A stretch of 64,000 nucleotides of DNA from Saccharothrix luteola. Lineage in GTDB: Bacteria > Actinomycetota > Actinomycetes > Mycobacteriales > Pseudonocardiaceae. This document shows positions 1 to 12,062 of this stretch, one piece after another (the stretch's first letter is position 1; every line of letters starts with the position of its first letter). The position numbers and the translations under genes were made by a program. The notes beneath the pieces were generated by a model. It made no database searches, was not told the origin of the DNA, and saw only the letters and a list, made by a program, of their open reading frames with translations. The stretch covers positions 1-64,000 of the forward strand of contig NZ_JAJHUO010000027.1 in assembly GCF_020859565.1 (NCBI RefSeq). The letters run 5' to 3'.

Positions 1-42
1 GTTCAACGCTCAGGACACGTCCCGCCGTCCTGAGCGTTGAAC
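1..42. repeat. Perfect 15-bp inverted repeat at window edge
   Basis: Arms GTTCAACGCTCAGGA (1-15) and TCCTGAGCGTTGAAC (28-42) are exact complements around a 12-nt loop. It lies downstream of the SDR gene that reads leftward, so it could terminate that gene or a gene to the left of the window. A shortened relative of the arm, GTTCAACTCAGG, recurs at 60441-60452, so this belongs to a repeated intergenic element rather than a one-off hairpin. Confidence 0.75.
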
Positions 43-44
43 TC

Positions 45-118
45 GGGGTACCGGAACGTAGGACACGGGGGCGCTGGAGGTTCGACACGCGGGACCTGAG
101 TGTTCGACACGCGCGGGG
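45..118. repeat. Dispersed intergenic GAACGTAGGACACG/GTTCGACACGCG motifs
   Basis: The stretch holds CCGGAACGTAGGACACGG, GTTCGACACGCGGGACC and GTTCGACACGCGCGGGG one after another, ending at the stop codon of the minus-strand SDR gene. The same word family, in the form CCGAACGTAGGACTCTCGCG, is repeated in tandem at 60456-60520, again directly downstream of a minus-strand stop codon. Function is not known. Confidence 0.55.
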
Positions 119-119
119 G

Positions 120-851
120 TTAGCCGATGGTGCGGCCGCCGTCGGCTTGGAGCAGTTCGCCGTGGACGTAGGCGGCGCGAGGAGAGGCGAGGAAGACGAC
201 GGCCTCGGCGATCTCGCGCGCCGAAGCCGTGCGGCCGAGCGGGGACTTGCGGCCGGTCTCGTCGACGGCGTCGGGGGCGAGGGCCTGCGTCCCCTCGGTC
301 ACGGTGGCGCCCGGCGCGATGGCGTTCACGCGGACCCCGGTGCCGCGGAACTCCACGGCCCACGTCCGGGTCAGGGATTCCAGCGCCGCCTTGGTCGCCG
401 AGTACGCCGCCGCGCCCGGCACGGCGAACGAGGTCGCGGACGTCGACACGTTGACCACGCTGCCCCGACCCCGGGCCGCCATGCCCGGCAGCAGCGCGGC
501 GGTCAGGAAGAACGGCGCCCGCACGTTCACGTCGAACAGCCGCTGGAAGCCCTCCTCGTCCTGGTCGACGGTCGCCGCGAACGGGAAGATGCCCGCGTTG
601 TTGACCAGCACGTCCACCTCCCCGACGGCCTCCGCCAACGCACGCACGGACGCCAGGTCCGCCATGTCGGCGGCGAGGAACTTCGCCCGCCCGCCGTCCG
701 CCTCGATCGACGCCACGGTCCGGGCACCGCGCGCCTCGTCCCGCCCCGTGACGATCACCGTCGCGCCACCGGCCGCCAGCAACCGCGCGGTCTCCCGCCC
801 GATGCCCGCCGTGCTGCCCGTGACCAGCGCGAGCTGCCCGTCAAACTCCAT
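120..851 (-). CDS. SDR family oxidoreductase
   Basis: A 243-residue classical short-chain dehydrogenase/reductase. The N-terminal Rossmann motif TGSTAGIG (TGxxxGxG), the NNAG structural motif, a Ser in the VNVSTSATS segment and the YSATK catalytic Tyr/Lys are present in order, so the enzyme should be an active NAD(P)H-dependent cytosolic reductase; the substrate cannot be told. I take the ATG at 851 because it begins the Rossmann fold directly and lies just below two operator palindromes. It is divergent from the ArsR-type regulator at 945, and the shared operators suggest that regulator controls it. Same-frame extension upstream is not credible because it would read through the operators and antisense to the regulator. 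Confidence 0.9.
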   Translation of the reverse strand: MEFDGQLALVTGSTAGIGRETARLLAAGGATVIVTGRDEARGARTVASIEADGGRAKFLAADMADLASVRALAEAVGEVDVLVNNAGIFPFAATVDQDEEGFQRLFDVNVRAPFFLTAALLPGMAARGRGSVVNVSTSATSFAVPGAAAYSATKAALESLTRTWAVEFRGTGVRVNAIAPGATVTEGTQALAPDAVDETGRKSPLGRTASAREIAEAVVFLASPRAAYVHGELLQADGGRTIG

Positions 852-863
852 GGTCCCCACCTC

Positions 864-928
864 GTTCGATGTTCGGTGAACATCGAACAACCTACGCCCG
901 CCAGTTCGATGTTCGCAAACCATCGAAC
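864..928. promoter_or_regulatory. Two operator palindromes between SDR and ArsR genes
   Basis: The first palindrome has exact 11-bp arms, GTTCGATGTTC (864-874) and GAACATCGAAC (878-888), around GGT. The second has GTTCGATG (904-911) and CATCGAAC (921-928), 9 nt apart. Both share the half-site GTTCGATG. They occupy the whole divergent promoter region, as expected of an autoregulating ArsR/HxlR-size repressor. A TAGACT -10-like hexamer at 932-937 sits 7 bp before the regulator's GTG, which fits a leaderless transcript (inference). Confidence 0.75.
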
Positions 929-944
929 ATCTAGACTGGGAGAC

Positions 945-1295
945 GTGCGCCACGCCGACATCAACCCGGACGTCGATCAGCTCACCCTGACCGACGTCCT
1001 CGCGGCGCTCAGCGACCCCCTCCGCGTCGGCCTGGTCCGCCTGCTCGCCGACGGCGAGGAGGTCAACTTCGGCGAGTTCGACGCGCCCGTCGCCAAGTCC
1101 ACGCTCAGCCACCACCTCAAGGTGCTCAACGCCGCGGGCCTGACCTGGCGGCGCGAGGAGGGCACCCGCTGCTACCTCCGACTCCGCCGCGACGACATCG
1201 ACGCCCGCTTCCCGCACCTGCTCGACACCGTGCTCGCCGCCGCCGACCGGGACGACGTCGGCAACCACGTCACCACCCCCGGCGCCAAGTGCTGA
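945..1295 (+). CDS. ArsR-type winged-helix transcriptional regulator
   Basis: A 116-residue DNA-binding protein. The order is LTDVLAALSDPLRVGLVRLL (ArsR helix 1-2 signature), then STLSHHLKVLNAAGLTWRREEG (recognition helix and wing), matching HTH_5/HTH_20 metalloregulator-like proteins; no CxC metal site is visible, so it probably senses an organic ligand. The GTG at 945 is chosen because the upstream in-frame sequence is antisense to the SDR gene and contains the operators. The purine-rich GGGAG is only 2 nt from the start, which again suggests leaderless initiation. Likely represses the divergent SDR gene and itself. Confidence 0.85.
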   Translation: MRHADINPDVDQLTLTDVLAALSDPLRVGLVRLLADGEEVNFGEFDAPVAKSTLSHHLKVLNAAGLTWRREEGTRCYLRLRRDDIDARFPHLLDTVLAAADRDDVGNHVTTPGAKC

Positions 1296-1338
1296 GCCGA
1301 GGGGGCCACGACGCCGGTCCCGCCGGCAGGATGTCCGC

Positions 1339-1872
1339 GTGACCAGGGGCCTGCAGTACTTCGCCGCGTGGTCGGCGTCGACGGCGGTCGCGGTGGTGCT
1401 GTCCTGGCTGGGCATCCGGTTCGTGCTGGACGCGGGCGCGCCCGAACGGCCGCGCGTCGTCGCCGGACCCACGCAGTCGTCGGCGATCACGACGACCACC
1501 ACCACCACGATCGCCACGACGACGACCACCGTCGCGGTGATCGCCACGATCGCGCCGACCACGACGACGACGGTCGTCCCGACCACCACCACGACCACGC
1601 CACCCCTGCCGTCGGAGAACGGCACGTGGACCGAGCGGAACGGTGAACCGGTCTACCTCCGCAGCTTCACCCTGCACGGCGGGGTCGCCGCGATCAGCTT
1701 CTCCGCCAAGGACATGGAGCCCATCTCGGCCACCCCGCGCCAGGGCTTCGCCGCCACCGTCGAACAGCCCGCGGACGCCGTCGTGGTCGAGTTCACCGGC
1801 GGCGGCCACCGGTCCCGGCTCGAGGCCACCTGGGTCGGCGGACCGCAGTGGCGGATCGTGGAAGCCGGCTGA
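1339..1872 (+). CDS. Membrane-anchored Thr-rich hypothetical protein
   Basis: A 177-residue protein of unknown function. Residues about 8-32 form one hydrophobic segment (ASTAVAVVLSWLGIRFVL); residues about 45-92 are a low-complexity Thr/Val/Ala/Pro linker with runs of six or more Thr; the last 85 residues look like a compact beta-rich extracellular domain (YLRSFTLHGGVAAISFSAKD). The topology suggests an N-terminal anchor and a wall-spanning linker presenting a small exported domain. It starts at a GTG shortly after the ArsR gene but has no evident functional tie to it. Confidence 0.7.
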   Translation: MTRGLQYFAAWSASTAVAVVLSWLGIRFVLDAGAPERPRVVAGPTQSSAITTTTTTTIATTTTTVAVIATIAPTTTTTVVPTTTTTTPPLPSENGTWTERNGEPVYLRSFTLHGGVAAISFSAKDMEPISATPRQGFAATVEQPADAVVVEFTGGGHRSRLEATWVGGPQWRIVEAG

Positions 1873-1907
1873 CCGCCCCGCACCAAGCACCCGGTCCTGG
1901 ACCGCCG

Positions 1908-2208
1908 GCGCGACCTCGGCGCGCAGCCTCGGCAGCAACGCGTGGGAGGCGTCGCCCCGGCACGCGGTGCCGTCCCAGAAGTCCCGGTGGCCGTGGATCT
2001 CCGCCGGCGGGATCGAGTACTGCCGGCAGACCACCGTGCAGGCCCACGACCCAACGGCACCGGCTGTTCAACCGGCGTTCGCGCACCCCACTCGGCGCAC
2101 CGCTCGATGCGCCGTCGGGCGGCACGGGGCGGCACGGGGCGGCAGCGTGGCCGCGACCGACCCGACCACCGCGCCGAACCCGAGCAGCACCGCACGCCTG
2201 CTGACCAC
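1908..2208 (-). pseudogene. Decayed Tat-exported N-acetylmuramoyl-L-alanine amidase
   Basis: Reading leftward from a GTG at 2208, the frame gives SRRAVLLGFGAVVGSVAATL, a Tat-type signal peptide, then hits TGA at 2068-2070. The same frame resumes directly with QYSIPPAEIHGHRDFW and DGTACRGDASHALLPRLRA, the C-terminal zinc-site region of PGRP/amidase_2 enzymes (GHRD His; TxCxGD). The roughly 100-150 residues that normally lie between are missing, and the stop codon and the natural C-terminus are damaged. A GGCACGGG-type short tandem duplication at 2120-2144 lies inside. I read it as an internally deleted pseudogene; exact borders are approximate. Confidence 0.6.
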
Positions 2209-2339
2209 CGCTCCCCTGATTCGTCAGCCGGGAGCCGATCAGCCCGGCCCCGGCGGGCGCACCGCTCCCGCTGTCCATGCTTTCACCCGTTCGCGGGACA
2301 GACTCCACCCGTTAGCCGAGTGGTGGTTCGATCACGGTC

Positions 2340-3041
2340 ATGACGCACGCCGACGAACCCCACCACGACCTCCCCGGCCGGCTCAACTGGCTGCGCGCCG
2401 GCGTCCTGGGCGCCAACGACGGCATCGTGTCGACGGCGGGGCTCGTGGTCGGCGTCGCGGGCGCCACCGCGGACCGCACCACGATCTTCGCGGCGGGCGT
2501 GGCCGGGCTCGTCGCGGGCTCGCTGTCCATGGCGGGCGGCGAGTACGTGTCGGTCAGCACCCAGCGGGACACCGAGCGGGCCGCGCTCCGGCTCGAGGCG
2601 CGTGAGCTGCGCGAGATGCCCGAGGAGGAGGAACGCGAGCTCGCCGGGATCTACCAGGACAAGGGGCTGTCGGAGGACCTCGCCGCGCAGGTCGCCCGCG
2701 AGCTGACCGAGCAGGACGCCCTGCGCGCGCACGCCGAGGCCGAGCTGCAGATCGACCCGGACAACCTGACCAGCCCGTGGCAGGCCGCGTGGGCGTCGCT
2801 GGCGGCGTTCGCGGTCGGCGCGCTGATCCCGCTGGTCGCGATCGTGCTGCCGCCGACCGCGTGGCGGGTGTGGGCGTGCGCGCTGGCCGTGCTGGGCGGG
2901 CTGGTGCTCACCGGTGTGGTCAGCGCCCGCCTCGGGGCGAGCCGGGTCGGCCGCGCGGTGCGCCGCAACGTGGTCGTCGGGTCGCTCACGATGATCGTCA
3001 CGTACTACGTCGGCCTCCTGTTCGGAGTAACGGTCGGCTGA
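2340..3041 (+). CDS. VIT1/CCC1-family metal ion transporter
   Basis: A 233-residue membrane protein of the vacuolar iron transporter family, which moves Fe2+ or Mn2+. N-terminal LRAGVLGANDGIVSTAGLVVGVAGA is the family hallmark for TM1, followed by TM2 with MAGGEYVSVSTQRDTE, a charged cytosolic metal-binding domain (residues about 75-145, many Glu including EMPEEEERELAG), and three C-terminal helices ending in YYVGLLFGV. Length fits bacterial members. Start ATG at 2340 follows a decayed gene; there is no operon partner. Confidence 0.9.
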   Translation: MTHADEPHHDLPGRLNWLRAGVLGANDGIVSTAGLVVGVAGATADRTTIFAAGVAGLVAGSLSMAGGEYVSVSTQRDTERAALRLEARELREMPEEEERELAGIYQDKGLSEDLAAQVARELTEQDALRAHAEAELQIDPDNLTSPWQAAWASLAAFAVGALIPLVAIVLPPTAWRVWACALAVLGGLVLTGVVSARLGASRVGRAVRRNVVVGSLTMIVTYYVGLLFGVTVG

Positions 3042-3181
3042 CCCCGATCACGCTGCGCGCACGGCCTCGCGAGCCCGTCGAAAAAAGTCGTCACCTGAAG
3101 GTGTGAGGTACGCAAAGTGCGGGTACCCGCAGCCGACTTGTCGCCGTCGAGCGCGGCAGGCCCGGACTGGAGGTGCGCGCC

Positions 3182-3394
3182 GTGACCCACCCACCGACAT
3201 CGTTGCCCCTCCTGCGCGGCGTGAAGGCCGAACGCCGGCTCTGGGCGCTGCTCGCGGCGCTGTTCGCGCTGGTCTCGGGCGTCAACGTGATCTTGGCCGT
3301 AAGCGAGGCCGCGTGGTGGCAGGGCGCGCTCGCGGCGCTGTGCCTCGTCGTCGCGGTGGGCTGCGGACGGGAGTCCAGAAGAGCAGCCAGCTGA
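3182..3394 (+). CDS. Small two-helix membrane protein
   Basis: A 70-residue protein of unknown function. The GTG at 3182 is chosen over an earlier in-frame GTG at 3173 because GGAGG (3169-3173) then lies 8 nt upstream rather than overlapping the start. Two hydrophobic segments, LWALLAALFALVSGVNVILAV and GALAALCLVVAVGC, flank a short polar turn; N-terminus and C-terminus are polar or basic. It stands alone, followed by hairpins and gltB. Confidence 0.6.
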   Translation: MTHPPTSLPLLRGVKAERRLWALLAALFALVSGVNVILAVSEAAWWQGALAALCLVVAVGCGRESRRAAS

Positions 3395-3776
3395 TTTCAC
3401 CTGGCACTGAAGTTGCGAAACTGAGCGAAACTCTGGTCCGACCGGGTGTACCCGGTTGGTCGGAACGGCGTCAAGTAGTGGTGTGATTCACCACGACGCC
3501 CTGTCGGACTAGAGCCATAACCGCGAATTCACACTATCGTCACAAGACCCCGGCAATCCCGGTGCACCGCCAAGCGCTCCCGAACGGCCCCATCCGGTCG
3601 CGAGGCGCGCACGAGCAAGTGCAGTTCTCCCGCACAACGGAGTGCGGAACCCACGCCGACGATCTCTCGGGCGTGGGTCCACAGCCAGTACCTGCAGGCC
3701 GAGTTGTCCGCGTCAAGCCGCGCGCGGGCGTTCGGCCGTCTCCGTATGCCCGGACGACGCCACGGGAGGGCCCGTT
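3395..3776 (+). promoter_or_regulatory. gltBD leader with two hairpins and GAAAC repeats
   Basis: No gene is visible. GAAAC occurs at 3417-3421 and 3427-3431, exactly 10 bp apart; this is reminiscent of GlnR half-sites but lacks a matching GTNAC at the canonical spacing, so I treat it as weak. A hairpin (TCCG, ACCGGG, loop TGTA, CCCGGT, CGGA) covers about 3437-3464, and a second with GGCGTC/GACGCC outer and GTGGTG/CACCAC inner arms covers 3467-3500. They may end the small upstream gene or form the gltB leader. GGGAGGG at about 3763-3769 is the gltB ribosome binding site. Confidence 0.4.
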
Positions 3777-8256
<4,480 letters not shown>

Positions 8257-8264
<8 letters not shown>

Positions 8265-9708
8265 CCCTCGTGGGTTCCTCACCACCGAGCGTGAGACTCC
8301 GCGCAGCCGTCCCGTTTTCCTGCGCCTGCGCGACTGGCGCGAGGTGTACGAGGAGTTCGAGCGGCCCAAGCTGGAGAAGCAGGCCGGCCGGTGCATGGAC
8401 TGCGGCATCCCGTTCTGCCACCAGGGCTGTCCGCTGGGGAACCTGATCCCCGAGTGGAACAACCTGGTGTTCAGCGACGACTGGCGCAAGGCGTCGGACC
8501 GGCTGCACGCGACCAACAACTTCCCGGAGTTCACCGGGACGTTGTGCCCGGCGCCGTGCGAGGCCGCGTGCGTGGTGGGGATCAACGGCGATCCCGTCAC
8601 CATCAAGCGGGTCGAGATCTCCATCATCGACCGGGCGTGGGACGAGGGTTGGGTCACGCCCCAGCTGCCCGCCACGCGCACCGGCCGTTCGGTGGCCGTG
8701 GTGGGTTCCGGGCCGGCGGGCCTGGCCGCCGCGCAACAGCTGACCCGGGCCGGTCACTCGGTCGTGGTGCTGGAGCGGGCCGACGCGATCGGCGGGCTGC
8801 TGCGCTACGGCATCCCCGAGTTCAAGATGGAGAAGTGGCGGCTGGACCGCCGGTTGGACCAGATGCGGGCCGAGGGCACCGAGTTCCGGACGAACGTGAA
8901 CGTCGGCGTCGACGTCACCGTCGAGCAGCTGCGGGAGTCCTACGACGCGGTGGTGCTGGCCGGCGGCGCGACGGCGTGGCGGGACCTGCCGGTGCCCGGC
9001 CGGGCGCTGACGGGCGTGCACCAGGCGATGGAGTACCTGCCGGGGGCCAACAAGGTCGCGCGCGGCGAGCTGGACGCGCCGCCGATCACCGCTGAGGGCA
9101 AGCACGTCGTCGTCATCGGCGGCGGCGACACCGGCGCGGACTGCGTCGGCACGGCCCACCGCCAGGGCGCGTTGTCGGTGACGCAGCTGGAGATCATGCC
9201 CCGGCCGCCGGAGAAGCGCGCCGAGGCGCACCCGTGGCCGACCTACCCGATGCTCTACCGGGTCTCGTCGGCGCACGAGGAGGGCGGCGAGCGGCTGTAC
9301 TCGGTGTCCACCGTGGAGTTCCTCGGCGACGACGAGGGCGCGGTGCGGGCATTGAAGCTGGTCGAGGTCGAGGCGTCCGGCGGGCGGTTCGAGCCGGTGC
9401 CCGGCAGCGAGCGGGAGATCCCGGCGCAGCTGGTGACGCTGGCGATGGGCTTCGTCGGTCCGGAGAAGGACGGCCTGCTCACCGAGCTGGGCGTCGACCT
9501 CGACGCGCGCGGCAACGTGGCCCGCGACGAGCAGTTCGCCACCTCGGTCGACGGCGTGTTCGTGGCCGGCGACATGGGCCGCGGCCAGTCGCTGATCGTG
9601 TGGGCCATCGCCGAGGGCCGCTCGGCCGCCGCCGGCGTGGACGCCTACCTGACGGGCCGGGCCGTGCTGCCCAGGCCGATCGAGCCGACCGACCGGCCGC
9701 TCGTGTGA
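8257..9708 (+). CDS. gltD: Glutamate synthase small (beta) subunit
   Basis: A 483-residue FAD/NADPH oxidoreductase that passes electrons from NADPH to GltB. Two N-terminal cysteine clusters (CMDCGIPFCHQGCP and CPAPCEAAC) bind 4Fe-4S centres, followed by the FAD motif VVGSGPAGLAAA, GGLLRYGIPEFKM, the NADPH motif VIGGGDTGADC, and VFVAGDMGRGQS near the C-terminus. All are intact and length is typical. Its ATG lies inside the gltB stop region, so expression is coupled; a strong hairpin follows the stop by 3 nt. Confidence 0.97.
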
Positions 9709-9711
9709 CTC

Positions 9712-9745
9712 GTCCCCGGTCGCACAACGACGTGCGGCCGGGGAC
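9712..9745 (+). terminator. gltBD terminator hairpin
   Basis: Arms GTCCCCGG-T-CGCAC (9712-9725) and GTGCG-G-CCGGGGAC (9732-9745) pair over 13 of 14 positions around a 6-nt loop, just after the gltD stop. No T-run follows, as is usual in high-GC actinobacteria. Confidence 0.8.
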
Positions 9746-9888
9746 GGCCTTCCCGCCCGGCCGGACAGCGTGGTCCGGCCGCGCGGGAAGTCGGATCGGC
9801 GCGTGCGCCAACCGGTCGAGCCTTTCGCGCACGCGCTCACGCGGGCCGGTCCGGTGGGTGGGGCCCACCACTCACCGGGCCGGTTCGC

Positions 9889-10524
9889 TCACGGGCAGGT
9901 CTTCCAGGCGAAGTGGTACGTCGTCTCGACGCTGCCGTCCGTGGAGTCCATGGACATGAAGCTGGTGGTCGTCGTGGTGTCGGACGACCCGGCGCCCACC
10001 CGCAACTCCGTGTTGATGTTGAACAGCCGTTGCTCGCCGCACGGGTGGTAGACGATCGCGGCGAGTTCGGTGGTGTCGGTGGCCTGCCAGTCGTCGCTGA
10101 ACGGTCCCGCGTAGCTGTGGCTCCGGTACGCCGTCGGCGACATGCCCTGGAAGTAGTAGTTGGCCCGTTCCAGACCGGTCGCGCCCCGCTCGAGGTGGGC
10201 GAAGCCGCGGTAGTCGGTTTGCGCGATGCCGTAGGTGAACCCCTGTGGGATGTTCAGCCTCAGGTTGAGCTGGCAGTTCTTCCGGAAGTCGGTGGGCAGT
10301 GCGCCTACGCCCACCTGCGCCATGAACTGGCTGTAGGTGACGGTGAACGCCTTGTTGTCCGGTGAGACCGCCACGGCCGCGGTACCGGCCGGGCATCCGG
10401 AGCCGTTGACGGTCACCACGTCGATGGTCATGTGATCCGGCGGCGGGGTGGTGTTCGGCGCCCCGCCGGGAGGAATGACGATCACCGCCGCCGCCATGGT
10501 GACGGCCGCCACGAAATTGAACAT
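9889..10524 (-). CDS. DUF4360 secreted protein
   Basis: A 211-residue exported protein. N-terminal MFNFVAAVTMAAAVIVI is a signal peptide; the mature part has the DUF4360 pattern NGSGCPAGTAAVAVSPD, FRKNCQLNL, GFTYGIAQTDYRGFA and a final Cys (KTCP), with conserved Cys likely paired in disulfides. DUF4360 has no established function; members are small secreted beta-rich proteins of actinobacteria and fungi. The next gene (10608) encodes a close paralogue in the same orientation, so the pair is a tandem duplication; each appears to have its own leader. Confidence 0.85.
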   Translation of the reverse strand: MFNFVAAVTMAAAVIVIPPGGAPNTTPPPDHMTIDVVTVNGSGCPAGTAAVAVSPDNKAFTVTYSQFMAQVGVGALPTDFRKNCQLNLRLNIPQGFTYGIAQTDYRGFAHLERGATGLERANYYFQGMSPTAYRSHSYAGPFSDDWQATDTTELAAIVYHPCGEQRLFNINTELRVGAGSSDTTTTTSFMSMDSTDGSVETTYHFAWKTCP

Positions 10525-10607
10525 GCAGCACCTTCCGACTCGTCGATGAGCACGGTATCGGCGGCGAATTGACGCAAGTCCCTGGCCCGGTCACCAATCG
10601 GGCCGCC

Positions 10608-11225
10608 CTAGCACCGCTTCCACGAGAAGTGGTACGTGGTGCTCACGTTGCTGTCGGTCGAGTCCATCACCATGAAACTGGTTCCGGTCGACGTGCCGGC
10701 GGTGACCCGGAGTTCGGTGTTGATGTTGAACATCCGCTGTTCGCCGCACGGCGCGTACACGATGGCGTCCCATTCCGTGGCGTCCGTCGCCTGCCAGTTG
10801 TCGCTGTAGGGCCCGGCGTAGGAATGGCTCTTCCGGGCCGTCGGCGACATGCCCTGGAAGTAGTAGCTGCCCTGCTCCATGCCCACCGCGCCGCGCTGGA
10901 GGTGCGCGAACCCGCGGTAGTCGGCCTTGGCGATGCCGTAGGTGAAGCCCTGGGGGTAGTTCAAATCCAGCGTGAGCTGGCAGTTCTTCCGGAAGTCCGT
11001 CGGCTCGGAGTCGGCGCCGGCCTGCGCGAGGAACTGGCTGTAGGTGACGGTGAAGGCGGTGCGGTCGGGCGAGGCGGCGACCGCCGCGGTGCCGGCCGGG
11101 CAACCGGATCCGTTCACGGTCCTGACCTGGACCGTGACGTATTCGGGCGCGGTCTCGACCATTGTTCCACCGGATGGGACGAGCGCGGACAGGGTCAATG
11201 CAGCCGCGGCCACTGAGGTCAGCAT
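10608..11225 (-). CDS. DUF4360 secreted protein, paralogue
   Basis: A 205-residue homologue of the neighbouring DUF4360 protein, matching it along its full length (NGSGCPAGTAAVAASPD, TDFRKNCQLTLDLNYPQGF, YYFQGMSPTA, CGEQRMFNINTELRV). The ATG at 11225 is preferred: it starts the signal peptide MLTSVAAAALTLSALVPSGG and has AAGG upstream. The upstream in-frame extension lacks signal-peptide character. The main differences between the pair are the leader, charge in the loops and the extreme C-terminus (KRC versus KTCP). Confidence 0.85.
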   Translation of the reverse strand: MLTSVAAAALTLSALVPSGGTMVETAPEYVTVQVRTVNGSGCPAGTAAVAASPDRTAFTVTYSQFLAQAGADSEPTDFRKNCQLTLDLNYPQGFTYGIAKADYRGFAHLQRGAVGMEQGSYYFQGMSPTARKSHSYAGPYSDNWQATDATEWDAIVYAPCGEQRMFNINTELRVTAGTSTGTSFMVMDSTDSNVSTTYHFSWKRC

Positions 11226-11484
11226 GAACGGCCTTTCTCGTACGGGGTCGAGTGCGGTGTGACGGCGGTTACAGGACCGTAGCGCAATGCGACGAGAGCC
11301 TTGCTCCCCCATTCGAGTGGAACCGCTCCCAGATATTGGGAAGAATGTTTCCCCGAAGAAATGCCGACGCCCTTTCCAGTCCACCGGGCATACCCCGCCC
11401 GTGAATTCGACGGTGATCGCAGGCAATCCGCACGCCGTTCGTTGAAATTGCGACGACATTGCGAAAAACCGCGTCTCGACCGGA

Positions 11485-12003
11485 CTACCTCGGACGGGCG
11501 GCGGCCACTCGTCGGATCAATTGCACCATCTGCGCGCGCTCGTCGGAGTCCAGCACCTCGAACCAGCGCGCCTCGCGCGCGTTCTGGTGCGGGAAGACGC
11601 CCGACACCGCTGTGCGGCCCTCCTCGGTGAGCGCGACGAACACCACGCGCCGGTCCTGGCCGTCCCTGGTCCGCTCGACCAGCCCGGCCCGCTCCAGCGT
11701 GTTGATCAGGTTGGACATCGCCGACCTGGTCGTGCCGGACAGGTCGGCCAGCCGCGCGGGCTGGGTCGGGCCCAGGATCCACAGCTTGAACATCAACCGG
11801 AACCCGGGCATGGTCCACCCCTGCTCGCGGTGCACCAGCGCCTCGTAGTCGGTGATCATCATGTACGCCAGGTGCAGCACGTTGTACGAGAGGCCGAACG
11901 CGTCCGCGTCGCCTCCCAACTCGCCGATCCGGTGCCGGGCGAACCGCTCGTACTCCTGCTCCGTCGCCACGTCGGCCGCGACGGGAACCTCCTGCTCTGC
12001 CAC
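11485..12003 (-). CDS. MarR family transcriptional regulator
   Basis: A 172-residue winged-helix regulator. The core LADLSGTTRSAMSNLINTLERAGLVERTRDGQDRRVVFVALTEEG contains the recognition helix and the DxRxxxxxLT wing signature of MarR proteins, flanked by dimerisation helices. GTG at 12003 has GGGAGG 8 nt upstream and is preferred to an in-frame ATG at 12054. It is divergent from the diguanylate cyclase gene (12063) across 59 bp, which makes that gene a candidate target. Confidence 0.85.
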   Translation of the reverse strand: MAEQEVPVAADVATEQEYERFARHRIGELGGDADAFGLSYNVLHLAYMMITDYEALVHREQGWTMPGFRLMFKLWILGPTQPARLADLSGTTRSAMSNLINTLERAGLVERTRDGQDRRVVFVALTEEGRTAVSGVFPHQNAREARWFEVLDSDERAQMVQLIRRVAAARPR

Positions 12004-12062
12004 CCGCCGATCCTCCCAGGGCGACCCGGCCGAAGGCACCGGAATGCGGCACACTGACCGAC

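Noticed and set aside
120..1625. Long minus-strand frame extending the SDR to about 500 residues
   Set aside because: The extension runs through the operators and antisense of the ArsR-type and Thr-rich genes; the SDR fold starts right after the ATG at 851.
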